Shown here: piece by piece, positions 7,189-17,002 of the stretch
Numbering within the stretch: the stretch's first letter is position 1
How the letters are laid out: every line of letters begins with the position of its first letter
Assembly: GCF_004331645.1 (NCBI RefSeq)
Contig: NZ_SJSK01000002.1
Location: 496,001-560,000, forward strand
DNA from: Pedobacter frigiditerrae
GTDB taxonomy: Bacteria; Bacteroidota; Bacteroidia; Sphingobacteriales; Sphingobacteriaceae
Length of the DNA stretch: 64,000 nt
Reading direction: 5' to 3'
The notes under the pieces: generated by a model
Database searches by the model: none
What the model was told of the DNA's origin: nothing
What the model saw: only the letters and a program-made list of their open reading frames with translations
Position numbers and translations under genes: made by a program

Positions 7189-10100
7189 ATGAATAAAAAA
7201 ATAATATTGGTGCTGTTAACCATAGTAATGCTTTCCAATGCATTATTTACGGTAACGGCCCTAGCTCAAGATAAAAAAGACGAGAGAACTACCACCACAC
7301 GTATTGCTGATTTATTGGCGCAACTGCCCGCCAGAAATGCTGCACAATTTGAACGCAACATGAAAGAAGTTGCCGATTTAGGTGAAGAAGGTTACGTAAC
7401 CTTAATCAGTGGCTTAACGGCTTCTGCAAAAGGGAATAACTCGCTTATTGAGTATGCGGTAGGTGGTTTTACTGCCTATACTACAAAAAGCGGCCAACAA
7501 AACTTAAGGAATATGGCTGTAAGTGCCTATTGCAAATCACTAGCTAAACTATCCGATAAACAGAACAAAGCATTTATTATTAGTCAGTTCGACTTGGTAG
7601 GAAATGATGCTGCGGTATCTTGCTTAACCGGTTATCTTGCTGATGAGCAATTGGCTGACGAAGCATCGAGAGCACTAGCCAAAATTGGTACTGCCTCTGC
7701 TACAAACGCATTAATTAATGCATTAGCTAAGGCCAACGGCAAAGCCAAAATTTCTATTGTAGAAGCATTGGGGCATGCTAATGCTAAAACAGCATCAACC
7801 GCTATTGCACCATTGGTTACTGGAACAGATAAAGAATTAACCAAAGTAAGTTTGTATGCCTTGGCCAATATTGGCGATGCATCTGCTAAAGAAATTTTGG
7901 TAAAAGCTGCTGAACAAGCAGGTTATAAATACGACCAAACCAATGCGGTTGCGGCATTATTGGTTTATGCACAGAAAAATGTAACAACAGATAAAACCGG
8001 AGTAGAAACAATAGCCAAAACAATATTAGAAAAAGCAACGGCAAATGATCAGATAAACGAACGTATTGCGGCCTTAAGATTACTTTCGGCAACACAAACT
8101 GATCAACAAGCCTTGTTAGCTGCCATGGCCGATAAACAGTTCGAGTTCCGCGCTGCCGCGGTTAAATTTGCTGCTAATGGCGTAAATGATGCCAACAGTG
8201 CAGCTTGGGTAAGCCAGTTAAAAAAGGTAGATGCTCCAACTCAGGTTTCTATTTTAGACATGTTGGCTAATAGCAAGGCAAAATCTGTATTACCAACCGT
8301 ACTCAAATTAATTAAAAGTGACGATCAAGAGGTAAAGCTGAGTGCAATTAACACAGCCGTAAAACTAGGGCAGGAAGAGGTTATAGAAGATCTGTTGATG
8401 TTAATGAGCAAAGGAGATGCAGCAGATATTGCAGGTATTTCTAATGGTATCTTAAGAATAAAAGGCGAAAGTGTAGCTACGAAAGTTGGCGCATATATAC
8501 CGAAAGCTAAACCAGAAGTTCAGGTTGCTTTGATTAATATTTTAGCTGCCCGTGCAGCAACAAGCCAAACAGCAGTTATTTATACTGCATTAAACAGTAA
8601 AAAACCTGAAGTGAGAAAGGCCGCATTTCTTTCATTAAAACATATTGCTGTAGCCGAAAATAAAGCGCAATTATTTGACCTTTTAAATAAAATAACCGAT
8701 GCAGGCGAACTTACTGCTGTACAAGATGCCATTATTGCTTCGGTTAAAGGAACAGCAGATAAAGAGGCTCAAACCAATGCTATTCTTCAGCAAATGGGTA
8801 ATACACCTGCCGATAAGAAATTGCTATTTTATAAGGTACTGGGTAGCTTAGGTGGACAGAAGTCATTAAAATCGGTATCAGAAGCTTATGCCACAGGCGA
8901 CGATGCTACGAAGAAAGCTGCAATCGAAGCCCTCTCTTCATGGTCGGATGCAGGCTCAACTGATGCACTGATTAACATTGCCCGTACAACTACAAATCCA
9001 GACTTTTTGAACCAGGCAATTGTGGGTTACTTAACTTTAGTAAGAAATACAAAGTATCCTCCCGAGCAGCGTTTATTACTATTGCGTAATACAATGTCAG
9101 TGGCAAAAACCCCGGCACAACAACAGCAAATCCTTAAAGATACCGAACAGGCCAAATGTTTTAATGCAATAGTATTTGCAGGTAAGTATTTAGATAATAT
9201 TACTTTGCAACAAGCTGCGGCAAACGCGGTGATGAATATTACGATGACTGGCACTTACAATGGCGACATAGTAAAAGGCTTGTTGAATAAAACCATTGCA
9301 GTAATTACCGGAGGTGATGCAGGTTATCAGAAAGAGGGTATGCGTAAGTATATTTCTGAAATGAAAGCTGACGAAGGCTTTGTTCAGCTTTTTAATGGCA
9401 AAGATTTATCTGGTTGGAAAGGGCTTGTGGCCGATCCGATCAAAAGAGCAAAAATGGATGAAAAAATCTTAGCCGAAGCGCAAACAAAAGCTGATGCAGA
9501 AGCAAAGGAAAGCTGGAAAGTAATTAATGGCGAACTACAGTTTCAAAGCCATGGCAATAACCTTGCTACCGTTAAAAAATATGGCGATTTTGAAATGCTG
9601 GTAGATTGGAAAATCATCGACGATAAAAAAGGTGAAGGCGACGCGGGTATTTACCTACGCGGTACGCCGCAGGTACAGATCTGGGATCTTGCTCGCACAA
9701 AAGTCGGTGCTCAGGTTGGTTCTGGTGGTTTGTACAATAATCAGACTAACGAAAGCAAGCCACTTAAAGTAGCTGATAATAAGTTAGATGAATGGAATTC
9801 ATTTAGAATCTTAATGAAAGGCGACCGTGTTACTGTTTATTTGAATGGACAATTGGTTACCGACAATGTAATCTTAGAAAATTATTGGGACAGAGGTTTG
9901 CCAATCTTTGCAGAAGAGCAGATCGAATTGCAGGCACATGGATCGCCGGTAGCCTACCGAGATATCTACATCAAAGAAATTCCTCGTCCAAAACCTTTTG
10001 AGCTAAGTGCACAAGAGAAAAAAGAAGGATACAAAGTATTGTTCGATGGAACCAACATGCATAGCTGGACGGGCAATACCACCGATTATATCATTGAAGA

Positions 10101-10662
10101 CGGAAACATTGCCATCAGACCGAAACCAGGTAAAGGATCAGGTGGGAATTTATTCACCAAAGAAGAATTCAGCGATTTTGTTTATCGTTTCGAATTTCAG
10201 TTAACCCCTGGTGCAAACAATGGCTTAGGCATTAGAGCTCCTTTAGAAGGCGATGCAGCTTATGTAGGTATGGAATTACAGATCCTGGATAATGATGCCC
10301 CAATTTATAAAGACCTGAAAGTGTACCAGTACCATGGTTCTGTTTATGGTACTATCCCTGCCAAAAGAGGATTTTTAAAACCTACCGGCGAGTGGAACTA
10401 CGAAGAGGTAATTGCAAAAGGATCGAAGATTAAAGTGATCTTAAACGGCACCTTAATTTTAGATGGCGATATCGAACCATTTAAGAAAAACGGCACCCCC
10501 GATCACCAACAACACCCTGGTTTATTACGTGAAAGCGGACATATCGGATTTCTGGGCCATGGTTCTCCAGTGCAGTTCCGTAACATCAGGATTAAAGACT
10601 TGAGCACGAAAGCGCCAGCTCAAAAAGAAACAGATACAAAAGCTTCAGATAAAAAGAAATAA
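7189..10662 (+). CDS. Secreted HEAT-repeat protein with two DUF1080 (3-keto-glycoside hydrolase-like) domains
   Basis: The 1157-residue product has a Sec signal peptide (MNKKIILVLLTIVMLSNALF, likely cleaved after ALA), then about 680 residues of alpha-helical HEAT-like repeats (A-L-A-rich, repeating every 30-40 residues). Two DUF1080 jelly-roll domains follow, starting near 726 (FVQLFNGKDLSGWKG) and 946 (YKVLFDGTNMHSW). Some DUF1080 members cleave 3-keto glycosides. An in-frame ATG at 7147 lies inside the upstream gene; 7189 starts the signal peptide directly, so I use it. The two DUF1080 copies are diverged and both keep the GS-rich QAHGSPV / GHGSPVQFRNI end. The HEAT region may bind a partner or a large substrate (inference). 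Confidence 0.85.
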   Translation: MNKKIILVLLTIVMLSNALFTVTALAQDKKDERTTTTRIADLLAQLPARNAAQFERNMKEVADLGEEGYVTLISGLTASAKGNNSLIEYAVGGFTAYTTKSGQQNLRNMAVSAYCKSLAKLSDKQNKAFIISQFDLVGNDAAVSCLTGYLADEQLADEASRALAKIGTASATNALINALAKANGKAKISIVEALGHANAKTASTAIAPLVTGTDKELTKVSLYALANIGDASAKEILVKAAEQAGYKYDQTNAVAALLVYAQKNVTTDKTGVETIAKTILEKATANDQINERIAALRLLSATQTDQQALLAAMADKQFEFRAAAVKFAANGVNDANSAAWVSQLKKVDAPTQVSILDMLANSKAKSVLPTVLKLIKSDDQEVKLSAINTAVKLGQEEVIEDLLMLMSKGDAADIAGISNGILRIKGESVATKVGAYIPKAKPEVQVALINILAARAATSQTAVIYTALNSKKPEVRKAAFLSLKHIAVAENKAQLFDLLNKITDAGELTAVQDAIIASVKGTADKEAQTNAILQQMGNTPADKKLLFYKVLGSLGGQKSLKSVSEAYATGDDATKKAAIEALSSWSDAGSTDALINIARTTTNPDFLNQAIVGYLTLVRNTKYPPEQRLLLLRNTMSVAKTPAQQQQILKDTEQAKCFNAIVFAGKYLDNITLQQAAANAVMNITMTGTYNGDIVKGLLNKTIAVITGGDAGYQKEGMRKYISEMKADEGFVQLFNGKDLSGWKGLVADPIKRAKMDEKILAEAQTKADAEAKESWKVINGELQFQSHGNNLATVKKYGDFEMLVDWKIIDDKKGEGDAGIYLRGTPQVQIWDLARTKVGAQVGSGGLYNNQTNESKPLKVADNKLDEWNSFRILMKGDRVTVYLNGQLVTDNVILENYWDRGLPIFAEEQIELQAHGSPVAYRDIYIKEIPRPKPFELSAQEKKEGYKVLFDGTNMHSWTGNTTDYIIEDGNIAIRPKPGKGSGGNLFTKEEFSDFVYRFEFQLTPGANNGLGIRAPLEGDAAYVGMELQILDNDAPIYKDLKVYQYHGSVYGTIPAKRGFLKPTGEWNYEEVIAKGSKIKVILNGTLILDGDIEPFKKNGTPDHQQHPGLLRESGHIGFLGHGSPVQFRNIRIKDLSTKAPAQKETDTKASDKKK

Positions 10663-10691
10663 GTATAATTTAGCATTATAATAAATTAATA

Positions 10692-12146
10692 ATGATAGAA
10701 GATAAAGCAAATTCGAAAACCGAAAATTCAAGAAGAAACTTTATTAAAACAACAGCACTTGCCACCGCTGGATTTATGATTGTACCTCGACATGTACTAG
10801 GTGGGCCAGGTTTTCTGGCACCAAGTAATCGTTTACAATTGGCTGGAATAGGTGCAGGCGGAAAAGGAGAAAGCGATATTGCCAGTATTGTTAGAGGAGG
10901 CAAAACTGATGTTGCATTTTTATGCGATGTAGATGATAGAAGGGCTGCAAATTCTTTAAAAAACTTCCCAAAGGCAAAATATTATAAAGACTACCGTGAG
11001 TTATTGGATAAAGAAGGCAAAAATATTGACGCTGTAACGGTATCCACACCCGATCATACCCATGCGCAAATTGCCATGGCAGCCATGCAGTTAGGTAAAC
11101 ATGTATATGTTCAAAAACCCTTAACGCACGATATTTATGAAGCCAGGATGTTAACCGAAGCAGCAAACCGATATAAAGTGGTTACACAAATGGGTAATCA
11201 GGGAGCTTCGGGAGATGGGGTAAGAAGACTACAGGAATGGTATGATGCAGGCAGGATAGGTAAAGTACATACCGTTTACTGTTGGACTAACAGGCCGGTA
11301 TGGCCACAGGGAATTTCGTGGCCAACAGGAAAGGCAGAAATACCGAAAGAACTCGATTGGGATTTGTGGTTAGGTAGCGCTCCATACAAAGAATATGTAA
11401 ATAAACTGGTTCCCTTTAATTGGAGGGGATGGTGGGATTATGGTACAGGCGCCATAGGCGATATGGGCTGCCATTTAGTAGAACCGCCATTTAGGGTATT
11501 AGGTTTAGATACGCCCATTAGCGTAGAGTGTAGTGTGGGTAGTGTATATGTAGATGAATTTAAAAGAGCCTATTTACCAGAAAGCTGTCCACCATCTAGC
11601 CATGTAATTCTCACTTTTGCCAAAACGCCAAAAACCAAACATGAGGTTCAAGTACATTGGATGGATGGAGGTATTAAACCAGAACGTCCAGAAGAATTAG
11701 GTGCAAACGAAAAATTTGGCGATAATGGTGTACTTTTTATAGGTACAAAAGGAAAAATGATCTGCGAAACCTACGGCAAGAACCCAAGGTTACTGCCGTT
11801 ATCACACAATAATTCTGATCATACTAAAATTACCATTCCACGTATCCTTAATCAAGAAGAAGGACATTACACCCAATTTGCTGAAGCTGCAATTGCCGGT
11901 TACGGAAAAATACAACTCAGTTCGCCATTTGAAATAGCAGGCCCACTTACAGAAACTTTACTCATTGCCAATTTGGCCATTAGAGGTACAGATGTGCAGC
12001 GGAGAGATGCGGCAGGTAAAATCAATTACCCCGGCAGAGATATCAAGATGCTTTGGGATAAAGTAAACATGAAGGTAACCAACTTTGATGAAGTAAATCA
12101 ATTTGTAAAACGCGAATACCGAAAAGGTTGGACTTTGGGCATTTAA
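10692..12146 (+). CDS. Gfo/Idh/MocA family oxidoreductase, Tat-exported
   Basis: The 484-residue protein has a Tat signal (SRRNFIKTTALATAGF) at residues 13-28, a nucleotide-binding turn (LAGIGAGGKGESD), and the EKP position reads QKP (YVQKPLTHDIYEA), a known substitution in this clade. The substrate domain has WWDYGTGAIGDMGCHLVEPPF with the conserved metal- or substrate-binding Asp and His. It lies 29 bases after the DUF1080 gene. It is a paralogue, not a duplicate, of the first gene: length and C-terminal domain differ, which suggests a second step or another sugar configuration. Confidence 0.85.
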   Translation: MIEDKANSKTENSRRNFIKTTALATAGFMIVPRHVLGGPGFLAPSNRLQLAGIGAGGKGESDIASIVRGGKTDVAFLCDVDDRRAANSLKNFPKAKYYKDYRELLDKEGKNIDAVTVSTPDHTHAQIAMAAMQLGKHVYVQKPLTHDIYEARMLTEAANRYKVVTQMGNQGASGDGVRRLQEWYDAGRIGKVHTVYCWTNRPVWPQGISWPTGKAEIPKELDWDLWLGSAPYKEYVNKLVPFNWRGWWDYGTGAIGDMGCHLVEPPFRVLGLDTPISVECSVGSVYVDEFKRAYLPESCPPSSHVILTFAKTPKTKHEVQVHWMDGGIKPERPEELGANEKFGDNGVLFIGTKGKMICETYGKNPRLLPLSHNNSDHTKITIPRILNQEEGHYTQFAEAAIAGYGKIQLSSPFEIAGPLTETLLIANLAIRGTDVQRRDAAGKINYPGRDIKMLWDKVNMKVTNFDEVNQFVKREYRKGWTLGI

Positions 12147-12153
12147 GAGACTG

Positions 12154-13239
12154 ATGGAAACAACAAAAAAGAATTTAAGGGTATTAGTGGCAGGCTGTGG
12201 CAATATGGGTGCATCCCATGCCACAGCTTATCATACCTTGCCAGGTTTTGAAATATGCGGATTGGTTTCTACTGGAGAAAGTAAAAAAAATCTCAATGAA
12301 AAACTTGGTGGTCAATACCATTTGTATAGCGATTTTGATGAAGCTCTTTCCGTTACCAAGCCAGATGCAGTTTGCATTTCTACCTACCCCGATACACATG
12401 AAGCGTATGCAATTAAAGCTTTAGAGAATGGTTGCCACGTATTTATAGAAAAGCCATTGGCAGATAGTGTAAACGGTGCAATAAGAGTAGCCGAAGCTGC
12501 AAAAAAAGCTAACAAAAAATTATTGGTGGGCTATATATTACGCTATCATCCATCTTGGCAAAAATTTACAGATCTGGCTCAAACAATGGGAAAACCATTG
12601 GTAATGCGTATGAATTTAAACCAGCAAAGCCATGGCGCAAAGTGGACGGTACACCGTAACCTGATGAAAAGTTTAAGCCCAATTGTAGACTGTGCTGTGC
12701 ATTATATCGATATCATGTGCCAAATGACAAAATCTATGCCCATACAAGTGAGTGCCATTGGTGCTAAACTAACCGATGATATACCCGAATGGAATTATAA
12801 TTACGGACAGTTGCAGATACGCTTTGCAGACGGTTCTATTGGTTGGTATGAAGCTGGCTGGGGACCAATGATCAGCGATAATGCTTTCTTTATCAAGGAT
12901 GTTTTTGGCCCAAAGGGATCAGTATCCATTGTAGCTAAAAATGCTGGAAACGTAGGACAATCTGCTAACATTGAAGCCCACACCAAAACCGAATCAATTA
13001 AAGTACACCATGCCGCTTTAGATTGTCAATACGAATTTAGCAAAGCTGATGAATGGATAGACCTTACAGATGAACCTAACCATCAAGAACTCTGTAACCG
13101 CGAACAACGGCATTTTTTAAAGGCCATTGTTGAAGACCTTGATTTAACCAATCCTACCAATGATGCAGTAAATAGCTTAAGGATTGCTTTCGCTTGTGAT
13201 GAATCGGTGAAAACTGGCAAAATGATTAGGCTAAACTAA
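12154..13239 (+). CDS. Gfo/Idh/MocA family oxidoreductase, cytoplasmic
   Basis: The 361-residue protein has no signal peptide. It starts directly with the Rossmann fold (LRVLVAGCGNMGASHATAYH) and has the catalytic EKP (FIEKPLADSVNGA) near residue 106. It follows the previous gene by 7 bases. With two exported and one cytoplasmic oxidoreductase, the operon could oxidise a glycoside outside the membrane and reduce or isomerise the imported keto sugar inside; this is inference. It is the last gene of the operon. Confidence 0.85.
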   Translation: METTKKNLRVLVAGCGNMGASHATAYHTLPGFEICGLVSTGESKKNLNEKLGGQYHLYSDFDEALSVTKPDAVCISTYPDTHEAYAIKALENGCHVFIEKPLADSVNGAIRVAEAAKKANKKLLVGYILRYHPSWQKFTDLAQTMGKPLVMRMNLNQQSHGAKWTVHRNLMKSLSPIVDCAVHYIDIMCQMTKSMPIQVSAIGAKLTDDIPEWNYNYGQLQIRFADGSIGWYEAGWGPMISDNAFFIKDVFGPKGSVSIVAKNAGNVGQSANIEAHTKTESIKVHHAALDCQYEFSKADEWIDLTDEPNHQELCNREQRHFLKAIVEDLDLTNPTNDAVNSLRIAFACDESVKTGKMIRLN

Positions 13240-13657
13240 AATTTTTCCCTGTACCTTGTAGCATTATTGGGTGGTATATCTCCTTAACACATATTTGTTT
13301 GCAGAACATGAAATAAATTCAGGGTGACGTTTAGTCCAAGCTGATGAAGTGATGTAGATGCTCTTTTCTTAACAATTTAACATATGTATGGGGCGGCTTG
13401 CAACCTATCCTATTTTCACAACCTTCTTTCTCTAAACCCGGTTACAGCGAGCACGAAGCTGAAGAATGAGGCCAGTAAAGCGAAAGACTTGACTATCGTT
13501 AAAAAGAACATCTGACCTTGCTTTTCTAATAAAGGTGATTAAATTTTAACTAGGAATTTTGTGTGTTTAGCTAATATACTAAATACTTTCATTTTTAATA
13601 GATTTAGGCTTTGTATAAAGGTTTTGAAATTGTAGATTTGAGCAAATTTTTGAACAG
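13240..13657. repeat. Gene-free stretch with REP-like remnants
   Basis: No credible gene lies in these 418 bases. TGAAATAAATTCAGGGTGACG at 13309-13329 is the right part of the REP-like hairpin seen complete at 18775-18799. CTAAACCCGGTTACAG near 13433 resembles TTAAACCCGATTGAACC near 18853. Both loci therefore carry the same two repeats in the same order, as degraded intergenic elements. The sucC promoter is at the right end. Confidence 0.5.
13610..13640 (+). promoter_or_regulatory. sucC promoter
   Basis: TTTG (13610-13613), a 19-base spacer, then TAGATTTG (13633-13640) match the Bacteroidetes housekeeping consensus TTTG-N17/19-TAnnTTTG exactly. The sucC ATG is at 13658, giving a 5' leader of about 10 bases. 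Confidence 0.65.
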
Positions 13658-14851
13658 ATGAATATCCACGAATATCAAGGTAAACAAATTTTAAAGAGTT
13701 TTGGCGTTGCTATACAAGAAGGCATTGTAGCTGAAACTGTTGAACAAGCTGTAGAAGCAGCTAAAAAAATGAAAACTGACTATAACTCTGACTGGGTTGT
13801 GATTAAAGCACAAGTTCATGCAGGTGGTAGAGGAAAAGGTGGAGGCGTAAAGCTTGCTAAAAACTTGGATGAGGTTAAACAAAGAGCTACCGATATTTTA
13901 GGTATGCAATTGGTTACACCACAAACTAGTGCTGAAGGTAAAAAAGTACATAAAATTTTAGTTGCTCAGGATGTTTATTATCCAGGTGCATCTGAAACTA
14001 AGGAGTTTTACGTTTCTGTTTTATTGGACCGTGCAAATGGAACAAACATTATCATGTACAGTACCGAAGGTGGTATGGATATTGAAGAAGTTGCTGAACA
14101 TACTCCACACTTAATTTTCAAAGAATCTATTGATCCAAAAGTTGGCTTACAAGGTTTCCAAGCTCGTAAAATTGCTTTTAACTTAGGTTTAACTGGTGCA
14201 GCTCATAAAGAAATGGTAAAATTTGTTACCGCTCTTTATAAAGCGTATGATGCTACTGATTCTGCGATGTTTGAGATTAACCCAGTTTTAAAAACTAGCG
14301 ATGATAAAATTATAGCTGTTGATGCTAAAGTTGATTTAGATGAGAACGCTTTGTTCCGTCACCCAGATTATGCAGCAATGCGTGATAAATTGGAAGAAGA
14401 CCCAACTGATGTTGAAGCTAGCGAAAGCAACTTAAACTATGTTAAATTAGATGGTAATGTTGGCTGTATGGTTAACGGCGCTGGTTTAGCAATGGCCACA
14501 ATGGATATTATTAAAATTGCTGGTGGTGAACCTGCTAACTTTTTAGACGTTGGTGGAACTGCAAATGCAACTACAGTTAAAGCTGGTTTTAATATCATTT
14601 TAAAAGACCCTAATGTAAAAGCAATCTTCATTAATATTTTTGGTGGTATTGTTCGTTGCGATAGAGTTGCACAAGGTGTTATTGATGCTTATAAAGAAAT
14701 TGGAAATGTTCCAGTTCCTATTATTTGCCGTTTACAAGGAACTAACGCTGCAGAAGCTAAAAAATTAATTGACGATTCTGGCTTGAAAGTTTTCTCTGCA
14801 ATTCAATTAAAAGAAGCTGCTGATTTAGTTACTCAAGTTTTAGCTAGTTAG
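13658..14851 (+). CDS. sucC: Succinyl-CoA synthetase beta subunit (ADP-forming)
   Basis: The 397-residue protein catalyses, with SucD, the TCA-cycle step succinyl-CoA to succinate with ATP formation. It begins [17 protein letters not shown], has the ATP-grasp domain ([21 protein letters not shown]), and ends with the CoA-ligase domain ([17 protein letters not shown] and [19 protein letters not shown]). Length is the family standard. sucD is not adjacent; the gene stands alone with its own promoter and terminator, as in other Bacteroidetes. Codon use is biased toward frequent codons, consistent with high expression. Confidence 0.97.
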   Translation: MNIHEYQGKQILKSFGVAIQEGIVAETVEQAVEAAKKMKTDYNSDWVVIKAQVHAGGRGKGGGVKLAKNLDEVKQRATDILGMQLVTPQTSAEGKKVHKILVAQDVYYPGASETKEFYVSVLLDRANGTNIIMYSTEGGMDIEEVAEHTPHLIFKESIDPKVGLQGFQARKIAFNLGLTGAAHKEMVKFVTALYKAYDATDSAMFEINPVLKTSDDKIIAVDAKVDLDENALFRHPDYAAMRDKLEEDPTDVEASESNLNYVKLDGNVGCMVNGAGLAMATMDIIKIAGGEPANFLDVGGTANATTVKAGFNIILKDPNVKAIFINIFGGIVRCDRVAQGVIDAYKEIGNVPVPIICRLQGTNAAEAKKLIDDSGLKVFSAIQLKEAADLVTQVLAS

Positions 14852-14894
14852 TCAGGAAGTTTTTAGTCCGCAAGTCGGAAAGATATATAATATT

Positions 14895-14931
14895 AAAAAA
14901 GACCAGCCGTAAAACGAGCTGGTCTTTTTTT
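14895..14931 (+). terminator. Intrinsic terminator of sucC
   Basis: GACCAGC (14901-14907) pairs with GCTGGTC (14918-14924) across a 10-base loop. It is preceded by six A and followed by seven T, so it can work in both directions. Confidence 0.9.
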
Positions 14932-15176
14932 GTTCCTAACCTTGCTTCAGTACAACCTTAAAAGTTGCACCAATTCAACACTCGCTATACCTTAATCAGC
15001 CTGTATAAATTTACATATGTAACAGGGTTCAAGTAGGCATCAAGTAGGTATCATATAACCTCAATAGCTATGTGACGCCTAGATCATATTTACTTGGTTA
15101 CTATTTCCTACAAGAAGAGTATAACTAACAATAAGAAAAAATCAGGAATGTAAATAATATATTCTTATTAAAAACA

Positions 15177-15205
15177 AAGGCCAGTCGCTTGAACGAACTG
15201 GCCTT
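15177..15205. terminator. Second sucC-downstream hairpin
   Basis: AAGGCCAGT (15177-15185) pairs with ACTGGCCTT (15197-15205). Loop length and sequence (CGCTTGAACGA) resemble those of the first hairpin (CGTAAAACGA). The T-tract is weak (TTCTATAG), so it may be a stable RNA element or a decayed terminator. The 270 bases between this and the first hairpin hold no gene that I can support. Confidence 0.55.
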
Positions 15206-15290
15206 CTATAGTTTGGTTGGTTGTTAAGTTCTATTATAATTCTGTTCACTCCTATTTAGAGAGTTTTTAACCTGGTTTAATTTAAATGAA

Positions 15291-15318
15291 AAAGCTCTGG
15301 CCATCCAACCAGAGCTTT
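15291..15318. terminator. Third sucC-downstream hairpin
   Basis: AAAGCTCTGG (15291-15300) pairs perfectly with CCAGAGCTTT (15309-15318) across an 8-base loop. The sequence between hairpins two and three (15206-15290) could be a short RNA, but no promoter box was identified. Confidence 0.55.
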
Positions 15319-15701
15319 AATCAAACCAAATATAAATGTACTTTTTTGTATGAACACAACAAATATAAGGATTTATTTCACATAAAATAGATTAAAAAGA
15401 AAAATTATTTAATTTTTTTTACAGAAAATTAAATAATAAGTATAAAATTCTGCTAATCAGTGATTTTTTACCTTAATAACACACAAAAAAATATATGAAA
15501 TTGATATAAATTAAAATATAACTCAAATTTAAAGGCATATTTTAATATTTAATGATTTTAAAAAGCACTTTTATTCAATTTTTTAACATAAAAACCTAAA
15601 AACACTTAAATATTTTAGTAAAATAGAAAATATCTATAAATTCAATCTAAAACAAAAGTTCATTCTATTAGATTATATTTGATACCTCAAACAAATTATT
15701 G
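15319..15701. other. AT-rich gene-free stretch
   Basis: About 380 bases, very AT-rich, with stop codons in all frames and no convincing hairpin or promoter box. It presumably holds the histidine kinase promoter, but I cannot place it. Confidence 0.5.
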
Positions 15702-16901
15702 ATGAACAATTTTCAGATCCCTAATTCATTAATTCCAGACAATGATGCAGAGCGAATTAATAAGCTACACGCCTACGATATATTAGACACCCCTGAAGAA
15801 GATACATTTAATAAGATTGCCATATTAGCTGCTCAAATTTTTAACACCCCAATAGCTCAAGTAACTTTTGTAGATGAAGAACGAGTATTCTTTAAAAGCA
15901 ATATAAGCCCGTTACAAGCAACACAAATAGACAGGAAAGATAGTTTTTGTTCTATTGCTATATTAAATAGCAATGTAACCTTGTTTGAGAATATGCTTAA
16001 CGTACCTGAACTGGCAGACAATCCTTTTGTGTTAATGGAAAATGGTGTAAGGTTTTATGCTGGCGCACCTTTAAAAACCCCTGAAGGTCTTCAATTAGGC
16101 ACAGTATGCGTTTTAGATGTAGAACCAAAAGAAGTAACAGCGCAGCAACTCCAGATGCTGGAAACATTATCGTCTATAGCAATGGATGAACTTGAACTAA
16201 GGCTTGCTACAAGAAAGGCGATAAGAACTCAAACGGACATGATGAACAGAATTGTTCACGACCTAAAAAATCCAAATACAACCATTTCACTTTCTGCAGA
16301 GTTAATCAAAAAAAAGGCAGATGACCCGAAAATTGTTGCCGACTTTGCAGATAGGATTAAAAGGGCTGCCACTAGTGTTTTGGGTAGTTTAAATAATTTA
16401 TTAGACTTGTCGCAAAGTGAGAATGCAAGTTTCAGGTTAAATTCTCAAGAAATAGATGTTGCTGGAATATTGGAAACTATCAAAAAGAATTTTGAATTAA
16501 TCGCTTCTCAAAAACAACAAACGGTAGAAATATCTTGTAATTGCTCTACTGTAATTTTAGCAGACACAATAAGATTACAAGAAGCTTTCGAAAATTTATT
16601 AAGTAATGCTTTAAAATATGCTTATCCCAATACTACTATTTTTATCAATGTAAGCACAATAGATAACCAAATCATAATTGAATTTAAAGACCAAGGGCAA
16701 GGATTATTAGAAGAAGATATGAGTAAACTATTTACAAAGTTTGCCAGATTAAGTGCCATCCCAACAGGAAAGGAACATTCTAATGGTCTAGGTCTATCAA
16801 TTGTTAAAATGCTAGTGGAGCTACACCATGGAAAAGTGTGGGCAGAAAGCGATGGAAAAGATAAAGGAGCTTCCTTTTTTATTGCGTTACCAGTCTCTTA
16901 A
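15702..16901 (+). CDS. GAF-domain sensor histidine kinase
   Basis: The 399-residue soluble kinase has a GAF domain (about 20-165, with FVDEERVFFKSN and FYAGAPLKTPEGLQLGTVCVLD), a dimerisation domain with the phosphorylated His in NRIVHDLKNP (about 186), and a HATPase_c domain (N-box FENLLSNALKYA, G1 FKDQGQGL, G2 NGLGLSIVK). It has no membrane segment, so it senses a cytoplasmic signal. There is no response regulator nearby, so its partner is unknown. The frame is open from a TTG at 15699, but ATG at 15702 is the natural start. Confidence 0.9.
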   Translation: MNNFQIPNSLIPDNDAERINKLHAYDILDTPEEDTFNKIAILAAQIFNTPIAQVTFVDEERVFFKSNISPLQATQIDRKDSFCSIAILNSNVTLFENMLNVPELADNPFVLMENGVRFYAGAPLKTPEGLQLGTVCVLDVEPKEVTAQQLQMLETLSSIAMDELELRLATRKAIRTQTDMMNRIVHDLKNPNTTISLSAELIKKKADDPKIVADFADRIKRAATSVLGSLNNLLDLSQSENASFRLNSQEIDVAGILETIKKNFELIASQKQQTVEISCNCSTVILADTIRLQEAFENLLSNALKYAYPNTTIFINVSTIDNQIIIEFKDQGQGLLEEDMSKLFTKFARLSAIPTGKEHSNGLGLSIVKMLVELHHGKVWAESDGKDKGASFFIALPVS

Positions 16902-16971
16902 CCAATCTTCAAACTTTTAAAATTTAAGAAAACTTACCTCAAACAAATAGGAAATTTTAGGTTTAAATCCT

Positions 16972-16979
16972 TATTTTTG
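16972..16979 (+). promoter_or_regulatory. asnS promoter -7 element
   Basis: TATTTTTG fits TAnnTTTG and lies 23 bases before the asnS ATG. No clear -33 TTTG was found at the expected distance. Confidence 0.45.
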
Positions 16980-17002
16980 ACGCCCTTATAGAGCATAGCC
17001 TA

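Noticed and set aside
14930-15290. tRNA or known small RNA between sucC hairpins
   Set aside because: No cloverleaf, T-arm or recognised RNA motif was found; only hairpins are visible.
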